From an endosymbiont of Galathealinum brachiosum (lineage in GTDB: Bacteria > Pseudomonadota > Gammaproteobacteria > SZUA-229): a DNA stretch of 64,000 nt. Positions 54,079-62,908 of this stretch are shown in pieces. The position numbers were made by a program, and so were the translations under genes. The stretch covers positions 422,216 to 486,215 of the forward strand of contig QFXC01000008.1 of assembly GCA_003349885.1 (NCBI GenBank), read 5' to 3'. The first letter of the stretch is position 1; every line of letters begins with the position of its first letter. The notes under the pieces are model-generated. The model worked only from the letters and a program-made list of their open reading frames with translations, searched no databases and was not told the DNA's origin.

Positions 54079-55953
54079 CTATTGAAGTATTTGCCAGTAC
54101 TTATACTGAGATTGCTTCATCGCTTTTAGCTTTCTATTTTCAGGCTTAATTCCACGTAATGTTTTAATAATATCATCAATAACATTCTGCTTAGTTGCAT
54201 AGTAAGAATGGAATTCAGGTACGCTCCACGGCGTCACCTCAATATCACTTGCATCAACCACTGTCATATCGGCCACATTAGTAACCGGCAAACCTAGTCG
54301 TTTTATACTATTGAATGTTGTAGAAATATTAAGCGCCGCGTCTTTCTCTGAAGTATATAAAGTCCAGTTTTCAGCGAGCGTTACAACATTCGGTGCAATC
54401 TGGTGTTTAAATAACTCAGCATCATAATCAGGAGCAGCAAAAATTATATTTCCAAAAACAGGCGCTGTTTCTTCACCCCGTTTTAAAGCCATTTGATTTA
54501 ACGCACCAATTAACGCCTGATGCCCCATACTATGTGCAACAATATGAATACGCTTTGCATCCGTTTTATCAACTATATCCGTAAGAAAGTCTTCTACATG
54601 CTGAACACTCCATGTAGCATCCTCTCTGTCTGACATATATTCAAACAGCTCGCCATCTGACGGCCATGAGAACAACATTGGAACACCTTCAAACCCCGTA
54701 TCATAAGCCAGCTGAGCAGTTCTAATAACCGCATTCTTAAACTTCACATTAAAACCGTGAATAAAGATAACAATATCTTCACGCATATCATCACTGCTAT
54801 CAGAATCGCTTAAATGTGTATTTATTTTTTCAAAAAACTCTGTCGGGACGAGTTTCTCTACAGAGCTGATATAAACATGTTTTTTAGGATCCTGAAAAAA
54901 CTTCAAACCCATTAATGGTTTTTCAATCACTCCTTTTTTATGATTTTTAGGTATTGAAACATTACAAACCCCATATTTAACCGGAGAACCTGATAAGTCT
55001 CTCTGCCCACTATAAATAAGATCTGTTTCAGTCGACTCAGTACGATTTGTAGCGTAAAAAACAGTCTGTACATATGACTCCTCAGGTTCTACTGCTTCAC
55101 CGCCTCTACTGCGAATCTCATCTCCATCTTCTGTCACCCGCCCTTTATTTAACTGTGATTGTGAAATATATTTCACTAAATCATTTACTGTATTAACTTC
55201 CACCTTCATTGGCGGATCAAGACGATAGTTCTCGACAACTTCAGCCTGTAACTGATAGGCCTCGAAACTGCCTAAACCCAGATCATGATTAAACCGGCTT
55301 GCCCCTGTTAAAAGATTTAAAGGATATCCAGTAAACTCTGAGACATATCCGGCAACCTCTTTTTCAAGCATTTGAAGATATAATTTCCAGCCATCCTGTT
55401 CTCTGCACGAATAAAAACTTATTTTTATATTTTCAGCTGGTGAGAAAGAGTCAGGTAAAAGTGGTTCTGATGAAAATAATTTAATTTCTGTTGTGCCGAC
55501 TCCATCAGGCACCATTTTTACATCAGTTAAAAGATCGGTAAGTTGATACGTGGTATTTGATGTATAAATAATTAAATTATCAGGTTTATTCAAAACCTGA
55601 CCCGCAATATTATTATTAAGTAACTGAAGTAAATCAGCTAAAACAGTCGGTTTTGTAGTATTGACTGCTTTACTAATAATTTTATTACGTTTTTTATTAG
55701 ATTCAATATTATCAATTCTAGTATTCTTCAAATCGTCAAAAAATAATAAGGAGGCTTTCTGTTCATTATTATTTAATGATAATTGACCTATATCTGAAGC
55801 CAGAATAGCTTTTGCAGATGATAAAACTGTTTCCTTACTTGCAGAACATGCCTGCACCATTTGTTTTCCCATATCAAGAACATAGAGGGACTCATTTGCA
55901 TAGGATAATATTGGCAATAAATATAGAAACGGGATAATTAATAATTTTCGCAT
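54079..55953 (-). CDS. Exported DUF900-type alpha/beta hydrolase
   Basis: A 624-residue protein with signal peptide (ending SYANES). The first 280 residues form a separate domain of unknown fold. The second half is a DUF900 hydrolase: YVQTVFYATNRTE, VIFIHGFNVKFKNAVIRTAQ, then the nucleophile S475 in IVAHSMGHQALIG. Members are serine hydrolases acting on esters or lipids. It stands 59 bases before the caspase gene in the same operon. GGAAAG precedes the ATG. Confidence 0.8.
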   Translation of the reverse strand: MRKLLIIPFLYLLPILSYANESLYVLDMGKQMVQACSASKETVLSSAKAILASDIGQLSLNNNEQKASLLFFDDLKNTRIDNIESNKKRNKIISKAVNTTKPTVLADLLQLLNNNIAGQVLNKPDNLIIYTSNTTYQLTDLLTDVKMVPDGVGTTEIKLFSSEPLLPDSFSPAENIKISFYSCREQDGWKLYLQMLEKEVAGYVSEFTGYPLNLLTGASRFNHDLGLGSFEAYQLQAEVVENYRLDPPMKVEVNTVNDLVKYISQSQLNKGRVTEDGDEIRSRGGEAVEPEESYVQTVFYATNRTESTETDLIYSGQRDLSGSPVKYGVCNVSIPKNHKKGVIEKPLMGLKFFQDPKKHVYISSVEKLVPTEFFEKINTHLSDSDSSDDMREDIVIFIHGFNVKFKNAVIRTAQLAYDTGFEGVPMLFSWPSDGELFEYMSDREDATWSVQHVEDFLTDIVDKTDAKRIHIVAHSMGHQALIGALNQMALKRGEETAPVFGNIIFAAPDYDAELFKHQIAPNVVTLAENWTLYTSEKDAALNISTTFNSIKRLGLPVTNVADMTVVDASDIEVTPWSVPEFHSYYATKQNVIDDIIKTLRGIKPENRKLKAMKQSQYKYWQILQ

Positions 55954-55990
55954 AATTAGCTTTCCAGAAATTTAACAGTTTTATCAATAC

Positions 55991-57064
55991 TTATATCTTT
56001 TCAAACGCATAAGCTTCATTAAATGCATGCGCTGGATAACTTCGATATGATGGTCCACCCTGAGAAGACGTGTAATCATATTTTCCGAAAGTTTCACGAT
56101 AGATGAAAAAGGTTTCATCTCCCTGCTCTACATAACCGATAATAACAACGCCATGTCCGGACATATCAGGTATTGATAACTTACCTACAGAGCTATCACT
56201 AACAACGCCTCCACTGCTTGCAAAGCGCACCCGAATACCAGCAAAAAGTGGTCCGTATTTATGTAAACCATCTTTAAGCATTTTCGTATGCTCTTCACTG
56301 TTTTCACGCACTTTATAAGAGCGCTTATAATCAAATATTTTTACTGTTTTTAATTTTGGAATGCCTGTTAGATCCATCTCATGACTTACACCTGGCAAAC
56401 TGGGGTCAGCAACTTTTATAACTTTAACGTCCTGACTCTCTGATGCCAGAGAAATAATCTGGGAAAACGCGGGCATACCATAAGAAATGGGGGTGCCTTC
56501 TATCGGATCCATTTCAAGTGTTAATAATGGATACGTTTCTTTAAACGCTTCCTGACCTGCTTTATCATAATAAACGGCATCAATAATACGATGATCAAAA
56601 CCCTGCTCCTCTTTTCCGCTGAGCCAGGACGTATAACGCCCGAGGGGTTTACCAGAATCTATTGTATGCCAGTTGATGACCGTAGCTGCTGATAAGCTCA
56701 TACATTTATAATGCCCCATTCTACGTGCATCATTATATTTCCAGGCGGGTTGAGGCGAGTAGGTTTTATTAATATATTTAACCCACTCTTCTGATTCTTC
56801 AGTATTACTATAAGGCAAACTTGTCAGGGTATAAGGTAAGATAAACATCTTGCCGTATTCATACTTACTCCTGCCCTCTTTAAGCCAGTTAATTTTTAAC
56901 GGCAGCCCCTGAGTAGCTATCCATACATCACTAAATCCAGTGGGAAGTTTGATCATATTCTCTGAATTAGAAGGTGTATCCAGGCTAGAATCATCTGGCA
57001 GAGACATACACCCTGCAAGAAAAAAAGAAAGTACTGATAATATTCTTATCGTTATATTTACCAT
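55991..57064 (-). CDS. Papain-like cysteine protease lipoprotein
   Basis: A 357-residue lipoprotein (lipobox FFLAGC19). The protease core has C121 in MGHYKCMSLSAATVINW and H304 in MSGHGVVIIGYVEQGD, followed by FFIYRETFG where papain has the asparagine-tryptophan motif. This order, cysteine near an active-site helix then histidine in HGVVIIGY, is that of family C1/C39-like peptidases. The oxyanion glutamine is not obvious. Attached to the outer or inner membrane through its lipid, it would cut proteins in the periplasm. It follows a small exported gene in the same operon. Confidence 0.7.
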   Translation of the reverse strand: MVNITIRILSVLSFFLAGCMSLPDDSSLDTPSNSENMIKLPTGFSDVWIATQGLPLKINWLKEGRSKYEYGKMFILPYTLTSLPYSNTEESEEWVKYINKTYSPQPAWKYNDARRMGHYKCMSLSAATVINWHTIDSGKPLGRYTSWLSGKEEQGFDHRIIDAVYYDKAGQEAFKETYPLLTLEMDPIEGTPISYGMPAFSQIISLASESQDVKVIKVADPSLPGVSHEMDLTGIPKLKTVKIFDYKRSYKVRENSEEHTKMLKDGLHKYGPLFAGIRVRFASSGGVVSDSSVGKLSIPDMSGHGVVIIGYVEQGDETFFIYRETFGKYDYTSSQGGPSYRSYPAHAFNEAYAFEKI

Positions 57065-57202
57065 CGAACGACCATATTTTTGTTTTTAAGTGATTTTTTT
57101 GCTGACTGATATTAACACGATTAATATTAATCTAAAGCTGCTGATTATAATTTAACTACCGACAGAGCAGCTGTCTGTAGCATTCATCACCTTCTGTTTC
57201 AC

Positions 57203-57760
57203 TTAATTATGCTGACTAATGTTTAAACCATCACCTGGACGGGTTATTTCATAACGAATCCTTAATAATACGTCCGAGCTAATATAGCTTGATTCAAGCC
57301 TGAGACCATTTGTTAAATCCTGCTTACGAAGTGGCGGAACAAGGCCCTCTGGTTGATCAATCTCAAGCCCAAGTAAACATGAACTATAAACGACTTCTTT
57401 AGAATTTTTTATTTCATGATTCTCATTTAATCTAATCCAGATTAAACTATGTTCCTCCCCTGCAGAGCACCTCCCGCGCCCCCCTTCAGGCAGGGATGAA
57501 TAAATTAATGAGATAAGCAGATAATGTGCAGCAGAATCAACTGAGCTATGCAACAGCTCCCAACCCATTAAGCCATCAGTAGAAATATTAAGCCTGTCAA
57601 AATGAAGATCAACACTACCAGCTCTTATCTCGGCTGCAGGCTCGACCTGTTTCAGCCTGGGTATTTCAACACTATCCGCAGCATAAAGATTTATAGGTAA
57701 AAACAGAAATACGAATAATAAAAATCCGGATTTTAAGCCCCCTGTATTTACTTCATTCAT
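57203..57760 (-). CDS. Small exported protein, unknown function
   Basis: A 185-residue protein with signal peptide (LPINLYAADS). The mature part is beta-rich and acidic (EIRAGSVDLHFDRLNISTDG, HYLLISLIYSSLPEGG, LRIRYEITRPGDGL). No family recognised. It lies between two members of the protease operon; the gap to the following gene is 138 bases. Confidence 0.6.
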   Translation of the reverse strand: MNEVNTGGLKSGFLLFVFLFLPINLYAADSVEIPRLKQVEPAAEIRAGSVDLHFDRLNISTDGLMGWELLHSSVDSAAHYLLISLIYSSLPEGGRGRCSAGEEHSLIWIRLNENHEIKNSKEVVYSSCLLGLEIDQPEGLVPPLRKQDLTNGLRLESSYISSDVLLRIRYEITRPGDGLNISQHN

Positions 57761-57780
57761 ACGTTGTTTTCAGCGAATAA

Positions 57781-58008
57781 CTAATTAGTGATAGCGCCCG
57801 GACATTTAGCATCTGAGAATTTTTTAGTATAAAGCTTATAAATTCGATCATAATCATCAATACTCCCGTCATTATCACTGATTGAATCTCGCTCCTCTCC
57901 ATATTCCACTTTAATTTCTTCGCAGGACATCTCTCCGGAGCATGCACTTAAAGCAAAAACTGAAATAGAGAATAGACCAAGCATCACTATATTCTTATTT
58001 TTTTCCAT
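57781..58008 (-). CDS. Small lipoprotein at the head of the protease operon
   Basis: A 75-residue lipoprotein with lipobox FALSAC and a strong GAGGAAG site before the ATG. The mature part is acidic with two further cysteines (MSCEEIKVEYGEERDS and FSDAKCPGA). It is the first gene of the five-gene set (57781-58008 to 51851-54019). No family recognised; perhaps a protease inhibitor or sensor given its place, but that is only a guess from context. Confidence 0.65.
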   Translation of the reverse strand: MEKNKNIVMLGLFSISVFALSACSGEMSCEEIKVEYGEERDSISDNDGSIDDYDRIYKLYTKKFSDAKCPGAITN

Positions 58009-58150
58009 TTTTCTTCCTCAACAGGTTTATTAATTCAACTGACTAAATTACTTATCTGTTATTAAGCGAATAATCCATCTTAAGCATACAGAAATATCAT
58101 ATGAGAATGTACACTCAATATTGTTAGATTTAAAGAGAGAACATAAAATA

Positions 58151-59065
58151 TCACTCAAAAGCATCTACTACAAAATCAACAAAAGCACGTACTTTAGCGG
58201 TAAGGTACTGGCGATGTGGATACACAGCATACACATCATATTTGATATGATCGTAATCATCTAAAATAACCTGTAACTCACCACTGTCTACTTCTTTTTC
58301 ACAGGTAAATAACGGCACGCGTGTTATACCTATACCCTTCATTACCATTGCAATTTCTATATTAGCGCTGTTACACATTGCCCGTGCTTCGATCGTTACA
58401 CTGCTACGTTTACCGCCTTTATTGAATACCCATTGCGTGGGTGCAGGTAATAAGGAGTAAGCAATACAGTCATGCTGAGTTAATTCTTCAACATTTTGTG
58501 GAGTGCCCCTACGTTTCAAGTACTCAGGTGAAGCAACAACAACCGATCGTGATGAAGTGAATTTTCGCGCTATCAGGTTGCTGTCTTTAATTTCACCGAC
58601 CCTGATCACTACATCATAACCTTCAGCAACGACATCAATCAGTCGATCATTAAACTCAACCTCAAGTTTAATATCAGGGTAACGGTGCATAAATTCTGGC
58701 AAAACATCAAGCAGGTATTTAGAACCGAAACTGCCGGGTGCATTAACACGTAATAATCCACTCGGCTCTTCCTGCAACTGGTTAATAGATCGCTCGGCAT
58801 TCTGAGCATCTATCACAATCTGATTACAGCGTTCGTAATAAGCACGGCCCGCATTAGTGAGGCTAATTGTACGTGTCGTTCGATTTAGTAATCGGCTACC
58901 CAGTCGTTTTTCAAGCCGGGTAACTTCCTTGCTCACATACGAAGTACTATGCCCAAGCGCATGCGCAGCTGCGGTAAATGAACCGGCCTTAACCACCCCT
59001 ACGAACACTGCCATACCATCTAACAGATCGATATTTGCGACTCTTTCTACCATTTTCCCAACCAT
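58151..59065 (-). CDS. LysR-family transcriptional regulator
   Basis: A 304-residue regulator. The N-terminal HTH reads MAVFVGVVKAGSFTAAAHAL and STSYVSKEVTRLEKRLGSRL; the co-inducer domain follows (LRVNAPGSFGSKYLLDVLPEF, SRKFTSSRSVVVASPEYL-like). It is of the DsdC/AaeR-like CrgA group by layout. It is divergent from an FMN reductase and pirin gene pair, which it probably controls. Start ATG 59065 has AGGGTG in front. Confidence 0.92.
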   Translation of the reverse strand: MVGKMVERVANIDLLDGMAVFVGVVKAGSFTAAAHALGHSTSYVSKEVTRLEKRLGSRLLNRTTRTISLTNAGRAYYERCNQIVIDAQNAERSINQLQEEPSGLLRVNAPGSFGSKYLLDVLPEFMHRYPDIKLEVEFNDRLIDVVAEGYDVVIRVGEIKDSNLIARKFTSSRSVVVASPEYLKRRGTPQNVEELTQHDCIAYSLLPAPTQWVFNKGGKRSSVTIEARAMCNSANIEIAMVMKGIGITRVPLFTCEKEVDSGELQVILDDYDHIKYDVYAVYPHRQYLTAKVRAFVDFVVDAFE

Positions 59066-59190
59066 TACACCCTAAACGGAAACAATGTCTTTCTATATAG
59101 CATATTTATGCGTAGTTATTAATAAATTAAACTGTTTATAAGTTATTAATTAACACCAAACAAACATATAAGACCAGACTGGAGACAGAG

Positions 59191-59715
59191 ATGAGAATAC
59201 TGACATTTGCCGCAACCAGCAGCTCAAAATCAATCAACAAACAACTTGCGAGTTATGCTGCGAGTCAGCTAGATAACGCTGATATTGAGATACTCGATAT
59301 AAACGACTATGAACTGCCCTTATTCAGTGAAGACAAAGAACTCGAACTAGGACAACCCTATTTAGCAAAAAAATTTATAGATAAGATTGCCACCAGTGAT
59401 GCCCTGATTATCGCTTTCGCAGAACATAATGGCTCTTACACTGCGGCATATAAAAACATTTTTGACTGGGCATCCCGTGTTAATCCGAAAGTGTTTCAGA
59501 ATAAACCTGTTGTAATGCTCGCTACTTCACCAGGACCCGGTGGAGCATCAAGCGTTCTGGCAACCGCAATTTCGTCTGCCCCTTTTTTCGATGGAGTCGT
59601 AAAAGGCAGTCTCTCGGTTCCAGATTTTTATGAAAACTTTGATAGTGAACAGGGAAAGATTATTAATGATGAGATTAACGAAAGATTAATAACCGCGGTA
59701 AACAACTTAATCTGA
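59191..59715 (+). CDS. NAD(P)H-dependent FMN reductase family protein
   Basis: A 174-residue cytoplasmic flavoprotein. The flavodoxin-like beginning FAATSSSKSINKQLASYAA binds FMN phosphate, and the family segment IIAFAEHNGSYTAAYKNIFDW follows, then LATSPGPGGASSVL. It reduces FMN or quinones with NAD(P)H. GGAGAC precedes the ATG. It is followed 22 bases later by a pirin gene, and both face a LysR regulator; a quinone/electrophile response is plausible. Confidence 0.88.
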   Translation: MRILTFAATSSSKSINKQLASYAASQLDNADIEILDINDYELPLFSEDKELELGQPYLAKKFIDKIATSDALIIAFAEHNGSYTAAYKNIFDWASRVNPKVFQNKPVVMLATSPGPGGASSVLATAISSAPFFDGVVKGSLSVPDFYENFDSEQGKIINDEINERLITAVNNLI

Positions 59716-59737
59716 AAATAATCTACAGGAGAATGTT

Positions 59738-60427
59738 ATGGAAATTTTAAAACGTGACAGTTTGAACGAAGGTGGATTCGCGGGTTTAAGAGAACACCGA
59801 CTGATAAAAGAGCCTGAATTATTTGGACCACAGGCAAATATTGATGGAAGCTGGCCGGGAAAAATTAATGGCCTGGGTAATTTTATATATCTTGCTGATG
59901 CCCGTTTCAAACCACACGGTGAAACGCACATGCACAGTCATCATGAAGTCGATGTTATATCCGTTATGGTTGATGGAAACATTTCACATGAAGGCTCCCT
60001 TGAACACGGAAAAAATTTAACAAAAAATGATGTGCAAATACAACGTGCTGGTGGTGAAGGCTTCTCTCACAATGAAGTAAATCCGGATGATGACTGGAAC
60101 CGCTTGATTCAACTTTGGGTATTGCCCGAAGTTGCAGGACAACCAACTGATTACAAAGTGTATACACCATTAACTGGTGAATTAACACGTATATATGGAG
60201 GTGATGAAAACGATAAAGCAGACTTCCCTGCTAAAACAAAACTGGATATTGCCGTGTTGAGAAATGAACAACAGATAGAAGTTAATAAACCATTTTTAGC
60301 CTATATTACTCGGGGTAACGGTCTGCTTAACGGAGAGTCTGTTGTCGATGGTGATTTAATACGCGGTGAATCAATAAAATTCAAAGCACAGTCTGATACA
60401 CAATTAATTATTATACACTTTGAATAA
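59738..60427 (+). CDS. Pirin-family bicupin
   Basis: A 229-residue protein. The metal-binding stretch HMHSHHEVDVISVMVDG, then SHEGSLEHG and GGEGFSHNEVN, is the pirin cupin motif, with histidines and a glutamate for one Fe ion. Pirins include quercetin dioxygenases and regulatory proteins. A shorter second cupin completes the fold. AGGAGA precedes the ATG. In one operon with the FMN reductase. Confidence 0.88.
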   Translation: MEILKRDSLNEGGFAGLREHRLIKEPELFGPQANIDGSWPGKINGLGNFIYLADARFKPHGETHMHSHHEVDVISVMVDGNISHEGSLEHGKNLTKNDVQIQRAGGEGFSHNEVNPDDDWNRLIQLWVLPEVAGQPTDYKVYTPLTGELTRIYGGDENDKADFPAKTKLDIAVLRNEQQIEVNKPFLAYITRGNGLLNGESVVDGDLIRGESIKFKAQSDTQLIIIHFE

Positions 60428-60453
60428 AACATAAAATTCATATAATTGAAATT

Positions 60454-60594
60454 CCCGGGGATGGATCTCGTTTTTTGAGCTCTGTCCCCTGTGGTAATTC
60501 CGATAAAATAAATAAAACTATGAATTACTCCGTACAACTCTTGATGGCATCAATAAGGGGACAGAGCGCCAGAAAACGGCGGTCTATCCCCGAG
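60454..60594. repeat. Pair of REP-like hairpins in inverted order (BIME-like)
   Basis: The first hairpin (60457-60489) begins GGGGATGG and ends CTCTGTCCCC. The second (60557-60591) begins GGGGACAGAGCGCC and ends GGCGGTCTATCCCC. Each folds on itself and the two are inverted copies of each other, about 67 bases apart. This is the form of REP/BIME elements of gammaproteobacteria. It may also end the pirin transcript. Only one copy is present in the window. Confidence 0.7.
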
Positions 60595-60618
60595 GGTTAT
60601 GTGCCTTAACAGTGCTAA

Positions 60619-61005
60619 TTATCTTGTAGCTTTATCATAACCAAACTCACCACACCACTCACCCTTTTGATAATCAATTAACAACCAGTTAGGTACAAAT
60701 CGCTCTGGATTTTCTATATCAAAAATCTCTATAGATTCATGATTGTGAATATCCACATCTTTAGGTGCGCAAACATTGGTCGTTATCGGTTTAAAAGACA
60801 GAAACATATTTTCATTCAGTTTCACTGCATTATCGCTCAGACCTTTCATTGATTGAAAAACACGTTTCTTAATCATACAACTAAACTGCAACTCCATTTC
60901 TAAATTTACAATTTCAGGTAAATTAGATAATTGCTTACTTGCCAGTTTACTGTATTCAACTTTAAGCTCACGACCTAACAGATTAATGACCGTTTGCGTA
61001 TTCAT
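60619..61005 (-). CDS. Hypothetical protein coupled to a DsrE-like gene
   Basis: A 128-residue soluble protein. It starts with ATGA shared with the stop of the gene before it, so translation is coupled. It has a helical first half and a polar second half (VPNWLLIDYQKGEWCGEFGYD) with three cysteines. No known family. The pairing suggests work with the DsrE-like protein. Confidence 0.6.
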   Translation of the reverse strand: MNTQTVINLLGRELKVEYSKLASKQLSNLPEIVNLEMELQFSCMIKKRVFQSMKGLSDNAVKLNENMFLSFKPITTNVCAPKDVDIHNHESIEIFDIENPERFVPNWLLIDYQKGEWCGEFGYDKATR

Positions 61006-61625
61006 ATAAACAACGTAACGTCACTTTTCTGTGCTGTTGGTAGAAACGATGCTGCGCCAACCCAGTCAGCTACTTCAGGAATAAATTCATCTGTATCCCA
61101 ACCAAATAATTCAACCGTCATCTGGCAGGCTACCATTTTCACACCAGCCTCCAGAGACAACTCACGCAATTCACTGATACTCGCAACACCATTATTTTTA
61201 ATCGTTTGCTTCATTAATGATGTAGCCATTTTTTCAAAACCCGGCATATTAGTTGCCATCGCATTTGGTATATTCCAGTTAATATCCTGAAACCAGTTTG
61301 GTCCAAATGGCATTTTCATTGGCATTGCGGTATTACCCATAGGCGTAATTGTTAGATCAAGGTCTTCTTTAAGCAGGCTTAAACCATAGAAAGTAAAAAA
61401 CAGCTCAACTTCCCAACCCAGAGCCGCGGCCGTAGAAGCAAGAATAAAGGGAGGGTAAGCCCAGTCAAGGGAGCCTTTCGTTACAACAATTGCTAGTGAA
61501 GGCGTTTTACTGTCTTCATGTTTCTGCATGTGTTCTTCAAATTTCTTCTCAAACCAGGAATCGGGATCCGTACCAATTGAGTCCTCTATTAAAATTGTGC
61601 TGTTTTTTGATACTTGTGTATTCAT
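61002..61625 (-). CDS. DsrE/DsrF/DrsH-like family protein
   Basis: A 207-residue protein. The family pattern is clear: LAIVVTKGSLDWAYPPFILA, AAALGWEVELFFTFYGLSLL, and a conserved cysteine in EAGVKMVACQMTVELFGW. Members handle sulphur groups or per-sulphides; some bind peripheral membrane partners. AGGAAT precedes the ATG. It faces a LysR gene across a perfect 10-bp-arm palindrome. Confidence 0.85.
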   Translation of the reverse strand: MNTQVSKNSTILIEDSIGTDPDSWFEKKFEEHMQKHEDSKTPSLAIVVTKGSLDWAYPPFILASTAAALGWEVELFFTFYGLSLLKEDLDLTITPMGNTAMPMKMPFGPNWFQDINWNIPNAMATNMPGFEKMATSLMKQTIKNNGVASISELRELSLEAGVKMVACQMTVELFGWDTDEFIPEVADWVGAASFLPTAQKSDVTLFI

Positions 61626-61699
61626 GTCTAGTATTCCTATGGTGTGCTTATCAGTGTCTATAGATGCTATACTATTCCCAAATAACTTATAATTAGGTG

Positions 61700-61724
61700 A
61701 ATTGGAATAACATCTATTCCAATT
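61700..61724. promoter_or_regulatory. 10-bp-arm palindrome, probable LysR binding site
   Basis: AATTGGAATA (61700-61709) and TATTCCAATT (61715-61724) are exact inverted repeats around ACATC. It holds the T-N11-A arrangement of LysR sites (ATTGGAATAACATCTATTCC) and lies 21 bases before the LysR start and 74 before the DsrE-like start. Confidence 0.65.
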
Positions 61725-61745
61725 AAGAATAACTAGGAAGCCATA

Positions 61746-62642
61746 ATGGATATTCTAAAATCGATGAAGGTATTCCGCCGCGTTGTAGAGGCCGGCAGTT
61801 TTTCTGCTGTCGCAAGAGAAAATAATCAGTCTCAATCATCAGTCAGTAAACTGGTAGCTTCATTAGAACAACACCTGAACACGAAACTATTAAATCGCAG
61901 TACACGCCAGTTACACTTAACTGAAGAAGGCCAGGAATATTTTGCATACTGCTGTCGTATTCTGGAAGATATTGCAGAAGCAGAAGCCAGTGTTGGCCAG
62001 AGTCAGTCAGAACCAACAGGAACACTTCGCATTAGCGCAACTGAGCCTTTTGGGAAGATTTATATCGTACCCTTCCTGTGGGATTTTCTTAATCAGTACC
62101 CTAAACTTAAAATGGATTTAATTTTAGAAAACCGATATGTCGATTTAGTAAAAGAAGGTGTTGATGTCGCCATACGTGTTGGCCCTATGAAGGACTCCAG
62201 TTTAATCGCAAGAAAAATTGGCAACAGCCCAAGAGTCACAGTTGCAAGTCCTGAATATTTATCTACCAGAGGTGAGCCAGAGAAACCATCTGATCTGACA
62301 GATCATGATTGCATTACTTATTCTTTATCAAATGCTACAACTGAATGGGTATTTAAGGGTCCGGAAAAAACAGAAAAAATTACCGTGAGTGGACGCTTAA
62401 GAGCCAGCAGTCCTGACGTGATTGGTGAAGCGACTGTCTCCGGCCTGGGCATATCAACAATGATGTTATATTCCGCAAAAGATTATATTAAACAGGGAAA
62501 ATTAAAAGTTATACTTAAAGAATTTGAATTATCCTCATATGATATAAATGCGGTATACCCAGAAAGAAAATTTGTACCTCAGAAAGTAAAAAGTCTTATT
62601 TCATTTTTAAGAGACCGCTTCAAAGCATATGAAAATAGTTAA
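61746..62642 (+). CDS. LysR-family transcriptional regulator
   Basis: A 298-residue regulator. The HTH reads MKVFRRVVEAGSFSAVAREN and QSSVSKLVASLEQHLNTKL, and the co-inducer domain follows (LRISATEPFGKIYIVPFLWD). It belongs to the same subgroup as the LysR protein at 58151-59065; the two are paralogues by eye. It faces the DsrE-like pair across a palindrome and probably controls that operon. AGGAAG lies 5 bases before the ATG. A hairpin ends it. Confidence 0.92.
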   Translation: MDILKSMKVFRRVVEAGSFSAVARENNQSQSSVSKLVASLEQHLNTKLLNRSTRQLHLTEEGQEYFAYCCRILEDIAEAEASVGQSQSEPTGTLRISATEPFGKIYIVPFLWDFLNQYPKLKMDLILENRYVDLVKEGVDVAIRVGPMKDSSLIARKIGNSPRVTVASPEYLSTRGEPEKPSDLTDHDCITYSLSNATTEWVFKGPEKTEKITVSGRLRASSPDVIGEATVSGLGISTMMLYSAKDYIKQGKLKVILKEFELSSYDINAVYPERKFVPQKVKSLISFLRDRFKAYENS

Positions 62643-62655
62643 TTTCGCCCTGGCA

Positions 62656-62690
62656 GTAAAAGATACTGATATAAAAACAGCATCTTTTAC
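62656..62690. terminator. Bidirectional terminator between convergent genes
   Basis: GTAAAAGAT (62656-62664) and ATCTTTTAC (62682-62690) pair perfectly around a 17-base loop. It lies 14 bases past the LysR stop and 12 before the end of the small membrane protein gene on the other strand. Confidence 0.55.
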
Positions 62691-62701
62691 TTATAGCAGA
62701 T

Positions 62702-62890
62702 TTATTTAAACCCAATTTTTTTCCAGAACAGTAAACCGGGGCAAATACCCGTTAAAAAAGCAAAAAACAACAAGCCCGCAGTTCCATAAAGCATCCAGTA
62801 ACCATAATTATTATAATTAACACCATTTAACCAGGTACCTGAAAAAATCAGGCCAGCAGCCGTTAAAAAAACCATTCGTTGAGCAGTCAT
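62702..62890 (-). CDS. DUF2892 (YgaP transmembrane-like) small membrane protein
   Basis: A 62-residue protein with two membrane helices. The ending FLTGICPGLLFWKKIGFK is the conserved pattern of DUF2892, in which a cysteine follows TG and precedes the second helix end; the same segment follows rhodanese domains in YgaP. Relatives take part in sulphur or thiol chemistry at the membrane. GAGGT precedes the ATG. Last of a three-gene operon with a thioredoxin-like protein. Confidence 0.8.
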   Translation of the reverse strand: MTAQRMVFLTAAGLIFSGTWLNGVNYNNYGYWMLYGTAGLLFFAFLTGICPGLLFWKKIGFK

Positions 62891-62908
62891 ATTCTATACC
62901 TCACTATA

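Noticed and set aside
43394..58008. CRISPR-linked caspase system of the Craspase type
   Set aside because: There is no CRISPR array, no Cas protein and no cytoplasmic TPR-CHAT protein; the caspases have signal peptides.
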